DNA of 16,485 nt from Candidatus Brocadiia bacterium (GCA_013360825.1 JABWAY010000052.1:1-16485), one strand, 5' to 3'. Positions 6,594-13,233 are shown, counted from the first letter of the stretch. Notes: generated by a model from the letters alone, not told the origin. Numbers and translations are program-made.

Positions 6594-7849
6594 TACTTGC
6601 CGCCTTCCTTCCAGAGAAGCGTCCTCACGACCTCCGTCGCCTTCTCCAGCTGCCGGTCCACGAACGCCTCGTCGCCTTCCTTCTTCTTCGCGTCCCCCCA
6701 CGACGCCATCAGCGCGAGCGTCTCCTTCTCCGTCAGGTCCACCACGAAGTCCGGCTCCAGCCCGAAGTCCTTCCCCGCCTTCCGGTCGATCCAGCGCCCG
6801 TTCGGCGTGAAGTACCGCGCGATCGTGAACTTGAACCCCGACCCGTCCCCCAGCTCGCCCTTCAGATACTGCTGCACCGATCCCTTCCCGTACGTCTTCG
6901 ACCCGACCAGCACCGCGCGCTTGTGGTCCTGAAGCGCCCCCGCCACGATCTCGCTCGCGCTCGCCGACCCGTCGTTCACCAGGACCACCATCGGGAAGTC
7001 CGGATACGTCCCGTCCTTCGTCGCCTCGACCCGGCTGTTCGCCTCCTCCAGCCGCCCCTTCGTCTCGACGATCACACCCTTCGCCAGAAACAGGTCCGCG
7101 ATCTTCTCCGACTGGTCGAGCAGGCCGCCGCCATTGAAGCGCAGGTCGAGGATCAGCCCCTTCAGCCCTTTCGCCATCATCCCGTCGATCGCCGCCTTCA
7201 GCTTCGCGCAGCTTTCCTCCTGGAACTGGAGGAGCCGCACGTACCCGATCCCGTGCTTCGCGTCGATGATCGCGGTGCCTTTGACGCTCGGAATCACGAT
7301 CTCCGCCCGCGTGATCGGCACGTCCTCCGGTTTCCCCGTCGCCCGGCGCAGGACGTTCAGCGTCACCACCGTCCCCGGGACCCCGCGGATGTGCCGCGCG
7401 GCCTCGTTCGAGTTCATGTGCTCCGTCGTGGTGCCGTTGATCGAGAGGATCCGGTCCCCGGCGACCAGCCCCGCCTTGAACGCCGGCGTGTCCTCGAACA
7501 CCCCCGAGATCTCCAAAAACTCGATCATGAACTCGATCTGCACCCCGATCCCGCCGTAGTGCCCCTCGGTGTCCATCTCGAACTCTTTCATCTCGTCCGG
7601 GTCGAAATACTGGCAGTGCCGGTCCAGGCTGCTCAGCATCCCGCGCGCCGCCCCGTCGTAGAGCTTCGCCGTGTCCGGCTCCTCCACATACCCCGCCCGG
7701 AGAATCTCGTGGATCGTCCGGAGCTTCTTCTCCTGCTTCTCCACGTCGCCGCGCTCGCCGCCGAGGATCGGATGCCACGCACCGAGGACGATCGCGGCCG
7801 TCGCGCCGACGGGAACGATCCATCCGCCGAACCACTGAAGGGCTTTCAT
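6593..7849 (-). CDS. C-terminal processing peptidase, S41 family (CtpA-like)
   Basis: The 418-residue protein has an N-terminal hydrophobic segment (about 5-24) acting as a signal peptide or anchor. A PDZ domain follows at about 98-175, with GIGVQIEF and AGLVAGDRILSING. The tail-specific protease core comes next. The catalytic dyad is the Ser within GSASASE (294-300, likely S297) and Lys322 in SKTYGKGSVQ; their 25-residue spacing equals that of known CTPs. LRFNGGGLLDQ (237-246) is the conserved substrate-loop region. It would cleave unfolded or tagged proteins at the C-terminus in the periplasm. ATG 7849 is preceded by GGAG at a good distance. It is the first gene of a two-gene operon with tsaD. 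Confidence 0.93.
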   Translation of the reverse strand: MKALQWFGGWIVPVGATAAIVLGAWHPILGGERGDVEKQEKKLRTIHEILRAGYVEEPDTAKLYDGAARGMLSSLDRHCQYFDPDEMKEFEMDTEGHYGGIGVQIEFMIEFLEISGVFEDTPAFKAGLVAGDRILSINGTTTEHMNSNEAARHIRGVPGTVVTLNVLRRATGKPEDVPITRAEIVIPSVKGTAIIDAKHGIGYVRLLQFQEESCAKLKAAIDGMMAKGLKGLILDLRFNGGGLLDQSEKIADLFLAKGVIVETKGRLEEANSRVEATKDGTYPDFPMVVLVNDGSASASEIVAGALQDHKRAVLVGSKTYGKGSVQQYLKGELGDGSGFKFTIARYFTPNGRWIDRKAGKDFGLEPDFVVDLTEKETLALMASWGDAKKKEGDEAFVDRQLEKATEVVRTLLWKEGGK

Positions 7850-7878
7850 GGGAGCTCCATGGGTGAAGTAGGCGGAGC

Positions 7879-7884
7879 ATCGTA
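7879..7884 (-). promoter_or_regulatory. possible -10 element of the S41 protease operon
   Basis: TACGAT on the minus strand lies about 30 nt before the protease ATG. It is the same hexamer as the -10 at 11781. The -35 region at 17 nt (TCCCCA) is poor, so this is tentative. Confidence 0.3.
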
Positions 7885-7932
7885 GCCTACCGCCCGCCGG
7901 ATGGGGAACACCCGACCGCCGGCGGCCGATCC

Positions 7933-7961
7933 TTGCACTCCCCGGCCGACCCCCGTAAACT
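7933..7961 (+). promoter_or_regulatory. sigma-70-like promoter of tRNA-Phe
   Basis: TTGCAC (7933-7938) and TAAACT (7956-7961) are exactly 17 nt apart. The -10 ends 16 nt before the mature tRNA 5' end. Confidence 0.65.
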
Positions 7962-7977
7962 CTGCCCCCCGAAGGAC

Positions 7978-8049
7978 GGGCAGATAGCTCAGTGGTAGAG
8001 CTCTGGACTGAAAATCCAGGAGTCCCGGGTTCGACCCCCGGTCTGCCCA
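7978..8049 (+). tRNA. tRNA-Phe (anticodon GAA)
   Basis: The sequence folds as a 72-nt cloverleaf. The acceptor GGGCAGA pairs with TCTGCCC. The D-stem GCTC/GAGC has a short 7-nt loop. The anticodon stem CTGGA/TCCAG holds the loop CTGAAAA with anticodon GAA. The T-arm is CCGGG-TTCGACC-CCCGG. The discriminator is A, and CCA is not encoded. Confidence 0.97.
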
Positions 8050-8110
8050 TCGACACTCCGCCTCACGTCCCCTTGCACTCGAATGGCTCAGCGCGCCCTG
8101 CTCCTGATCG

Positions 8111-8137
8111 CGCAGCGCTGCGGAGATTCCCCGGAAT
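8111..8137. promoter_or_regulatory. two adjacent palindromes upstream of the candidate selenoprotein operon
   Basis: CGCAGCGCTGCG (8111-8122) is a perfect 12-bp palindrome. It is followed by ATTCC-CC-GGAAT (8126-8137), an inverted repeat with a 2-nt centre. They lie between tRNA-Phe and the Cys-rich gene. The first could end tRNA transcription or be an operator half. The second ends in GGAATACC, and 17 nt further on is TGTTACCCT (8155-8163), a possible extended -10. An ECF-type or extended -10 promoter is possible but unproven. Confidence 0.3.
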
Positions 8138-8200
8138 ACCCCGCGTCCCCGCCCTGTTACCCTGACAGTCCCTTCAGCGAGAGGTCGCAACGTCCGCCCG

Positions 8201-8626
8201 ATGCTCACGCGCCTGCTGCTGACCGTGCTCGCGCTCACCGCCGTGCTCCCTCCGCAGGGGACGGCGCTTCGATTTCATTGTCTGCTGACCGGGGCGCGGG
8301 ATCTGGAGCGGTGCTGCTGCACGGGGTCGGCGACGGAGTGTTGCGGGGCGGGGGAGCAGGGGGCGGAGCCGGAGTGCGGGACCTGAGAAGAGGTCTCCAC
8401 GCCGGCGGGGCCGGCGGTGACGGCGGAGGGTGGGTGTTGCCGCGTGTCGCTGGCGGCGGCGGACCCGATGGAGGCGGCGGCGACGGTGGTGGTGGAGTTC
8501 CCGGACTCGAGCGCGGTGTCCGCAGCCGCAGTCGCGCCGCCCTCCGGCAGTTTCTCGCACGCGCCGCGCGCGATCCCGCCGCCCCGACTGACCCCGCTGC
8601 TCCGGAGCTGCGTCCTGCGCTGCTAG
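8201..8626 (+). CDS. secreted Cys-rich small protein with in-frame UGA at codon 62 (candidate selenoprotein)
   Basis: Reading through one TGA (8384-8386) gives 141 residues, ending at TAG. Residues 1-22 form a signal peptide (MLTRLLLTVLALTAVL, cleavage after QGTA). The mature part has cysteines at 27, 38-40, 47-48, 59, then the UGA at 62, and 79-80, 137 and 141 (the last residue). The 79 codons after the TGA keep the same frame and the same very high third-position GC as the first 61, so the frame is coding on both sides. A perfect hairpin (8400-8416) starts 13 nt after the TGA. Together with the neighbouring HMA gene this supports selenocysteine. A lone stop mutation, or a genuine 61-residue protein, are the alternatives. 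The function is not recognised. The cysteine clusters and the downstream outer-membrane and HMA genes suggest metal binding in the periplasm. There is no strong ribosome-binding site. Confidence 0.62.
8400..8416 (+). promoter_or_regulatory. SECIS-like hairpin after UGA of the Cys-rich gene
   Basis: CGCCGGC (8400-8406) pairs perfectly with GCCGGCG (8410-8416) around a GGG loop. The stem starts 13 nt and the loop 20 nt after the TGA at 8384-8386. Bacterial SECIS elements sit inside the coding region just downstream of the UGA and carry G at the start of the apical loop. GC-rich hairpins are common by chance in such a genome, so the evidence is mainly the matching geometry at 9756. Confidence 0.45.
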
Positions 8627-8680
8627 CCGGCGATCCCTGGTGATGTGCTGCCGTTTTCCTCAACCCAGGAGATTGCCCTC

Positions 8681-9553
8681 ATGCCCTCACGATTCCGCAG
8701 GCCGCCCCGCGTTCCTGCCGTCGTGGCCGTTCTGCTCGCGCTCGCGCTTCCCGCCTGCGCGCAGCTGGTCACCGAGAATGCCGGGACCGTTTCCCCCGAG
8801 CTCCCGCATCTCCGGTTCCTGATCCGGGGCGGGGAATCCCGATTTGTCACGGAGGGCGCCGTGGTGGGCCAGGTCCACTACGGGCTGCTCCCCAATCTCG
8901 ACTGTTTCGTGTCCGTGCCGGTGAGCCGGAAGGAGTTTGCGTGGGCGGGTCGCGAGCTCACGGAGAACGGGCTCGGCGACGCCACGGTCGGTTCGAAGCT
9001 GAATCTCTACAAGAACGACGGCGTCATGACCTCCACCCGTTTCGCGGTCTTCGGGAACGTGGAGCTTCCGACCGGGCGGTGGCGCGACCGGGTGCACAAC
9101 GAGGAGCCGTATCCGCGGAGCCTGCAGCTCGGGAGCGGGACCTTCGACGGCACGATCGGTGCGGCGGCGACCGCGATCCACGACCGGCACCGGTTCGCGA
9201 TCGACCTCGCGGCGCGGGCGAGCACGAAACGCGGTGGCGTCCGTCCCGGGGTCGAGGCGCGGATCGATGCCGCGTACTGGTTCCGGCTGCTCCCGGCCGC
9301 GTTCGAGCCGGGGACCGCGGGGATGGAGCTGCGGCTCGTCGTCGATCTCTCCTATGTTCACCGGTGGCGGACCCACGGGGAGTCCGGGAACGACTCCGGC
9401 CACCAGATCTGGATCGCGCCGGGGGCGCAGTTCTACGCGACGCCGTCGGTGCTGTTCGAAGGGAACGTCGCGCTTCCCGCACTCGACACCACCGGGGGCG
9501 CGTACGGCCGGGCCCGGTGGTCTGCCTTCCTCGCCGTGAAGATCCTGTTCTGA
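8681..9553 (+). CDS. outer-membrane beta-barrel protein (transporter-like, PF13557-type layout)
   Basis: The 290-residue protein starts with a signal peptide (basic MPSRFRRPPR, then a VVAVLLALAL core, cleavage near ACA-Q). The mature chain is a series of amphipathic strands with short turns and ends in hydrophobic strand AFLAVKILF, with the C-terminal Phe that the BAM machinery recognises. Segments such as GLGDATVGSKLNLYK, VFGNVELPTGRW and FEGNVALPALDTTGG resemble barrel proteins of the 'MetA-pathway of phenol degradation' family (PF13557). These frequently accompany metal-resistance or efflux genes. The start ATG 8681 follows AGGAGA at 8667-8672. It is the middle gene of the putative Sec operon, 54 nt after the Cys-rich gene and 69 nt before the HMA lipoprotein. 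A lipobox reading (LPAC) is possible but Pro is unusual there. Confidence 0.8.
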   Translation: MPSRFRRPPRVPAVVAVLLALALPACAQLVTENAGTVSPELPHLRFLIRGGESRFVTEGAVVGQVHYGLLPNLDCFVSVPVSRKEFAWAGRELTENGLGDATVGSKLNLYKNDGVMTSTRFAVFGNVELPTGRWRDRVHNEEPYPRSLQLGSGTFDGTIGAAATAIHDRHRFAIDLAARASTKRGGVRPGVEARIDAAYWFRLLPAAFEPGTAGMELRLVVDLSYVHRWRTHGESGNDSGHQIWIAPGAQFYATPSVLFEGNVALPALDTTGGAYGRARWSAFLAVKILF

Positions 9554-9622
9554 CCGTGGAGCAGGACGTCCGCCGTGATGAGACCCGTTGCCACCCACCC
9601 CCTCCAATCAGGAAACCACCCG

Positions 9623-10312
9623 ATGAAACTCAAACCGATCTTTCTGCTCCTCCTCGCCGGCTGCGCCACCGCCCCTCCCCCCGAACCCGCCCCGACCGAC
9701 GGGCTGCTCGGGATCCTCGTCGACATCTCGGGGATGGAGTGAAGCCCCTGAGTCAAGGGCGTCCGTGACGCCCTCGAACGCCTGGACGGCGTTCACTCGG
9801 TCGTGGTGGACCTGCAGGGTGGAAAGGCGACGATCGTTCCGGTCTCGGGGGGAATGGTGCGCCCCGACGCCATCTTCAACGCGCTCTCCGCGGCGGGATT
9901 CCGGGGAGATGCGGTGACGCTGGACGTGAAAGGAACGGTGCGGCAGGTCGGCGGCGTCGCGGTGCTGACCCTTCCCGGTCACGCCGACCCCTACCTCGAA
10001 CTGCGGGCCGGCGCGGCGCCGGACGGGGAGGTCCGGCTGCGGGTCCGGGTCGCGCCGGGGCAGCCGGCTGAAGTGATCGAGCGGAAGGAGGGGGCGGCGC
10101 CGGCCTCGAACGCCGCCGCACTCCGGGACGAGACCGCATGTCCCGAAGATGCCGCCGGGAACGATGGCCCGCAAGGTCAGCGGGGGGAAGTAGCGCCGCG
10201 CTCTCCCTGCTCCGCCGCCGCGCCCGGGGCGACCGGGGTCAGCGCCCCGCGTCCGCCGGTTTCCGGAAGTCCGCCATCGCCCCCTCGATGTCGAGCGCGA
10301 TCTGCCGTTTGA
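9623..10312 (+). CDS. HMA-domain lipoprotein with UGA at both metal-binding Cys positions (candidate UxxU selenoprotein)
   Basis: The start ATG follows AGGAAA. The signal ends in lipobox LAGC (C14), so the protein is lipidated. An HMA/MerP-like domain spans about residues 30-97: LVDISGME, then TGA (codon 40), Ser-Pro, TGA (codon 43), then VKGVRDALERLDGVHSVVVD, an AIFNALSAAGF helix and the final strand. In HMA domains this signature is GMxCxxC; here both cysteines are UGA and everything else is intact and in frame. Selenocysteine is by far the simplest reading, giving a U-S-P-U metal site. A perfect hairpin starts 13 nt after the first UGA. A second small beta-rich domain follows (98-150). The frame runs to TGA 10312, overlapping ribF's 3' end. 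Codon use suggests a shift near 10142 and a true end at TAG 10193. The fragment after codon 43 alone would be mis-annotated as a cytoplasmic hypothetical. Confidence 0.8.
9756..9774 (+). promoter_or_regulatory. SECIS-like hairpin after the UGA pair of the HMA lipoprotein gene
   Basis: AGGGCGTC (9756-9763) pairs perfectly with GACGCCCT (9767-9774) around the 3-nt loop CGT. The stem begins 13 nt after the first TGA (9740-9742) and 4 nt after the second (9749-9751). The loop lies 21 and 12 nt away respectively. The geometry relative to the first UGA equals that of the hairpin at 8400. One element could serve both UGAs. Confidence 0.6.
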
Positions 10313-11183
10313 GGTCGTCCACGCTCTCGAACTTTCCCTCGTCCCGGAGCCGGGCGCGCAGGTGAACGAGGAGGGTCCGCCCGTAGAGGTCTCCCGACCA
10401 CCCGGGGAGGTGGACCTCGACGACTTCCTCGCGTCCGCCTGAAAAGGTCGGCCGGACGCCGATGTTCAGGACCGCCGGGCAGGTCCGGCCGTCGAGGACG
10501 GAGCGGCCCGCGTACACGCCGCGCGGGGGGACGAGTCCGTGGTCCAGCCGGAGATTCGCGGTCGGAAAGCCGAGCTGCCGCCCGCGCCCCTCTCCGCGCA
10601 CCACCGTCCCGCGCAGTTCCGCCGGGCGGCCGAGCATCGCTTCCGCGTCGTCGAGCCGCCCGCCCGCGATCGCCATCCGCGCCGCGCTGGAACTGACCCG
10701 GACGCCCCCCCGGACGACCTCGGGGCCCCGGCGGACCTCCACGCCCGTTCGCTTCCCCCAGCTCCGGGCGGCTTCGAAGTTCCCGGCGGCGAGGTGGCCG
10801 AAGCGCTGGTCGAACCCCAGGATCAGGCCGGCGGCGTGGAGTTCGCGGACGAGGAACCGGTCGAGGAATTCGTCCGGGGAGAGGCGGGCGAGGTCGAGGG
10901 TGAAGGGGAGGACGATCGCCGCGTCGGCGCCGGCGGCTTCCAGGAGTTCGAGGCGGCGGTCGACCGAGGCGATCGTGGGGACCGGCGCCCCGCGGAGGAC
11001 CGCCTGGGGGTGGGGGTCGAAGGTCATCGCCACGGCGGCGCCGCCGAGGGACCGGGCCCAGGCGACGACCTCCGCGAGCACCGCCTGGTGGCCGATGTGG
11101 ACGCCGTCGAAGACGCCGAACGAGACGACCGGGGCTTTGAGGGCGGCGAGCCTGCCCGCGGGAAGTCCCACATGCCGGAGCAT
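10239..11183 (-). CDS. ribF: RibF, bifunctional riboflavin kinase / FAD synthetase
   Basis: The 314-residue length is typical. The N-terminal nucleotidyltransferase domain has FGVFDGVHIGHQ (22-33, the HxGH nucleotide-binding motif), TFDPHP (54-59) and LGFDQRFGHLAAGN (122-135). The SSS segment at 164-166 corresponds to the family's SSTxIR. The C-terminal flavokinase domain has GRQLGFPTANL (201-211), GVYAG (222-226) and NIGVRPTF. It phosphorylates riboflavin to FMN and adenylates FMN to FAD in the cytoplasm. The start ATG 11183 lies 2 nt after the def stop (TGAGCATG), so the two are one operon. Its last 73 bp overlap the annotated end of the convergent HMA gene, which is probably over-extended. 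Confidence 0.95.
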   Translation of the reverse strand: MLRHVGLPAGRLAALKAPVVSFGVFDGVHIGHQAVLAEVVAWARSLGGAAVAMTFDPHPQAVLRGAPVPTIASVDRRLELLEAAGADAAIVLPFTLDLARLSPDEFLDRFLVRELHAAGLILGFDQRFGHLAAGNFEAARSWGKRTGVEVRRGPEVVRGGVRVSSSAARMAIAGGRLDDAEAMLGRPAELRGTVVRGEGRGRQLGFPTANLRLDHGLVPPRGVYAGRSVLDGRTCPAVLNIGVRPTFSGGREEVVEVHLPGWSGDLYGRTLLVHLRARLRDEGKFESVDDLKRQIALDIEGAMADFRKPADAGR

Positions 11184-11185
11184 GC

Positions 11186-11704
11186 TCAGCGGCGGGACCC
11201 GGCACGGGCGCGCCCGGCCTTCTCCAGTTCCCGCAGGGCGCGCGCGTTGGCGGTGCGGTCGACGGCGTTGAAGTGTCGGGTGATGAGGATCCCCTCGAGG
11301 TGGTCGATTTCGTGCTGGAAGGCGCGGGCGAGGAGGCCGTCGGCCTCGACGGTGACGGTGGCGGAGTCCAGGGTGACGGCGCGGACGACGACCCTGGTGG
11401 CACGGAGGACCTTGCCGTTGACGCCGGGGATGGAGAGGCACCCCTCGCTCTCGAACGACTCGCCCTCGCGGGAGAGGATTTCAGGATTCACGTAAACCCT
11501 TTCCCCATCAGGGGATCCGGGCGTCAGATTGAGCACGATCAGCCGCTTCAGATACCCCACCTGCGGCCCCGCCAGCCCGACCCCGCGCGCCGCCGCCATC
11601 GCGTTCAACATCTCCTCCGCCATCGCCCGGACCTCGTCGTCCACGGCACGGATCGGCTCCGCGACCTGCTCCAGCGCCTCGTGCGGCCATTTCAGGATCT
11701 CCAT
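11186..11704 (-). CDS. def: peptide deformylase
   Basis: The 172-residue protein has the three deformylase motifs: GVGLAGPQVG (41-50), EGCLS (87-91, C89 a metal ligand) and QHEIDHLEG (130-138, two His ligands and the catalytic Glu). The usual second Ala of GxGLAAxQ is Gly here. The enzyme removes formyl from the N-terminal Met of new proteins. It is the first gene of the def-ribF operon. The start ATG 11704 matches the family N-terminus (MEILKWP). A TAGAAT hexamer 6 nt upstream implies a leaderless or nearly leaderless message. The C-terminal extension after residue 145 is Arg/Ala-rich. Confidence 0.96.
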   Translation of the reverse strand: MEILKWPHEALEQVAEPIRAVDDEVRAMAEEMLNAMAAARGVGLAGPQVGYLKRLIVLNLTPGSPDGERVYVNPEILSREGESFESEGCLSIPGVNGKVLRATRVVVRAVTLDSATVTVEADGLLARAFQHEIDHLEGILITRHFNAVDRTANARALRELEKAGRARAGSRR

Positions 11705-11710
11705 CCGCCC

Positions 11711-11716
11711 ATTCTA
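11711..11716 (-). promoter_or_regulatory. -10 element of def-ribF, 6 nt before the start codon
   Basis: TAGAAT on the minus strand matches the sigma-70 -10 consensus at 5 of 6 positions. Only GGGCGG lies between it and the def ATG. The -35 region at 17 nt (CTTCCC) is weak. Confidence 0.45.
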
Positions 11717-11757
11717 TCACCCCCTCCCGCCCCGGGAAGCCCCGCGCCCGAAAGGCT

Positions 11758-11786
11758 TTGACCCCGGTTCCCCGTCGTTCTACGAT
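11758..11786 (+). promoter_or_regulatory. sigma-70-like promoter of the TPR-rpsT unit
   Basis: TTGACC (11758-11763) and TACGAT (11781-11786) are 17 nt apart. They precede the TPR gene by about 42 nt and diverge from def. This is one of the best promoter matches in the window. Confidence 0.65.
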
Positions 11787-11812
11787 GGCCCCTCCAGTAT
11801 CGCGTTCTCACG

Positions 11813-11818
11813 AGGAGG
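11813..11818 (+). promoter_or_regulatory. strong ribosome-binding site of the TPR gene
   Basis: A full AGGAGG lies 10 nt before ATG 11829. It fixes the start, since the frame is open 100 codons further upstream, and is the strongest Shine-Dalgarno sequence in the window. Confidence 0.8.
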
Positions 11819-11828
11819 TTCTTCCCAA

Positions 11829-13181
11829 ATGGCTGATGTTGAAGCCCTGTTCGCCAAAGGCTCGGAAGCCTTCAACAAGAAGAACTGGGACTACGCCATC
11901 GAGATCTTCAAGACGATCACCCTGACCGACCCGAATCACGTCAAGGCGCGGCAGGCGCTGCGCATGACGGTCATCCAGAAATGCCAGCAGGCCGGCTTCC
12001 CAGGGTCCCTCTCTTCGAAAATGCGCGGGGCGGCAGCCTCGATGCAGATCAGCGCCTCGAAGGGTGAGAAGAAGATCGCGGTGGCGACGGACTACCTGAT
12101 CGGCGACCCGATGCACGTCGGCGTCCGCGTGGCGCTGGGGACGGCGCTGATGGAGGGGAACTTCGTCGACGGCGCGATCACGGAATTCGAGCACGTCCTC
12201 CAGTCCGACGCCGTCAACAAGCACTCGATGAAGGCGCTCGGGGATCTTCACCAGAAGAAGGGGGATGTGAAGAAGGCGATCGAGTACTACTCCAAGGTGC
12301 AGTCGATGGACAACACCGACCGGGAGGTGACGAGCAAGCTGAAGAACCTCCTGGCGGAGAACACGATCAAGGAAGGCGGGATGGACAAGGCGAAGTCGTT
12401 CCGCGACATGGTCAAGGACACCGAGGGGGCGTCCCGCGCCGAGAAGGACAAGCAGCTGGTCAAGACCGGGGCGGAGATGGACGAGGAGATCCAGCAGCTC
12501 CTGGACGTCGTCAATGCCGATCCGACCAACCCGCAGCAGGCCAAGACGCTGAAGAAGATCTCGGAAATGCAGGTCCGGAAGAAGGACTACGACGCGGCCA
12601 TCGCCTCGCTCGAGCGCGCGAAGGAACTGGACCGCGGCGACGGCACGATCAAGATGAAGATCGGGGACATCCAGATCACGAAGCTGGACCAGAAAGTCCA
12701 GGCGGCGAAGGCGGCGGCGGGCGGCGACACCACCAACGCGGCCTTCAAGGCGGCCTACGTCGAACTCGTGAAGTTCCGGATCGAGGAGTTCCAGCGCCGG
12801 GTGCGCGACTTCCCGACGGACATGTCCCTCCACTTCGAACTCGGCAAGGCGCAGCTGGTCGGCGGGATGGTCGACCAGGCGATCGCCGAGTTCCAGATGA
12901 CGATCAAGGATCCGAAGCGCAAGATCGAGTCGATGAACTACCTGGGGCAGTGTTTCCACCGGAAGAAGATCCACGACCTGGCGGCGACGCAGTTCCTGAA
13001 GGCGCTGGAGGCGGCCCCGACGCAGGAGTGGGAGCTGCAGCTCCGGTACAACCTGATCGACTGCTACAGCGCGATGAACAAGCTGAACGAGGCGAAGGAC
13101 GAGTGCAAGAAGATCATGAACATCGATATCAGCTACAAGGACGTGTCCAAGCGGCTCGAGGAACTCAACGCCCGCGGGTAG
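11829..13181 (+). CDS. tetratricopeptide-repeat protein, likely abundant and cytoplasmic
   Basis: The 450-residue protein has no signal peptide or membrane segment. It consists of helical hairpins with TPR character: EALFAKGSEAFNKKNWDYAIEIFKT (within 5-29), GTALMEGNFVDGAITEFEHVL, ALGDLHQKKGDVKKAIEYYSKV, KKDYDAAIASLERAKEL, and LGKAQLVGGMVDQAIAEF plus two more near the C-terminus. A highly charged Lys/Glu-rich segment sits at about 170-240. Compared with its neighbours it is unusually rich in Lys and uses a narrow codon set (AAG, GAC, ATC). With a near-consensus promoter and a perfect AGGAGG this suggests high expression. The family is not one I can name. A scaffold or assembly role is the most that can be inferred. 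It is followed by rpsT after 52 nt without an obvious promoter. Confidence 0.88.
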   Translation: MADVEALFAKGSEAFNKKNWDYAIEIFKTITLTDPNHVKARQALRMTVIQKCQQAGFPGSLSSKMRGAAASMQISASKGEKKIAVATDYLIGDPMHVGVRVALGTALMEGNFVDGAITEFEHVLQSDAVNKHSMKALGDLHQKKGDVKKAIEYYSKVQSMDNTDREVTSKLKNLLAENTIKEGGMDKAKSFRDMVKDTEGASRAEKDKQLVKTGAEMDEEIQQLLDVVNADPTNPQQAKTLKKISEMQVRKKDYDAAIASLERAKELDRGDGTIKMKIGDIQITKLDQKVQAAKAAAGGDTTNAAFKAAYVELVKFRIEEFQRRVRDFPTDMSLHFELGKAQLVGGMVDQAIAEFQMTIKDPKRKIESMNYLGQCFHRKKIHDLAATQFLKALEAAPTQEWELQLRYNLIDCYSAMNKLNEAKDECKKIMNIDISYKDVSKRLEELNARG

Positions 13182-13233
13182 CGCGGGGCGGCACGGGTAG
13201 CGGAACAAAAGGAAAGGCAGGGGGAAGCACAGA

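Noticed and set aside
6594..7880. Extension of tsaD far upstream in its own frame
   Set aside because: The upstream part is antisense-like low-complexity sequence overlapping the S41 protease gene in another frame. The TsaD family N-terminus begins at GTG 6593.
8384..9751. UGA as a reassigned sense codon across the genome
   Set aside because: Several secure genes in the window end at TGA exactly where their families end (the gene at 1324, tsaD, ribF, def and rpsT), so UGA is a stop here by default.
9740..9751. HMA gene as a simple pseudogene
   Set aside because: Both in-frame stops are UGA, both sit on the two cysteines of the metal motif, the rest of the domain is intact, and a hairpin lies at SECIS distance. 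Random decay would not look like this. It is kept only as the alternative.
10138..10365. Small plus-strand ORF at the ribF 3' end
   Set aside because: Antisense to ribF, Arg/Ser-rich and without family features. A shadow frame.
11808..13208. 466-codon minus-strand open frame opposite the TPR gene
   Set aside because: A mirror frame of the Lys/Glu-rich TPR gene, giving a Leu/Val/His/Arg-rich sequence without a plausible start signal.
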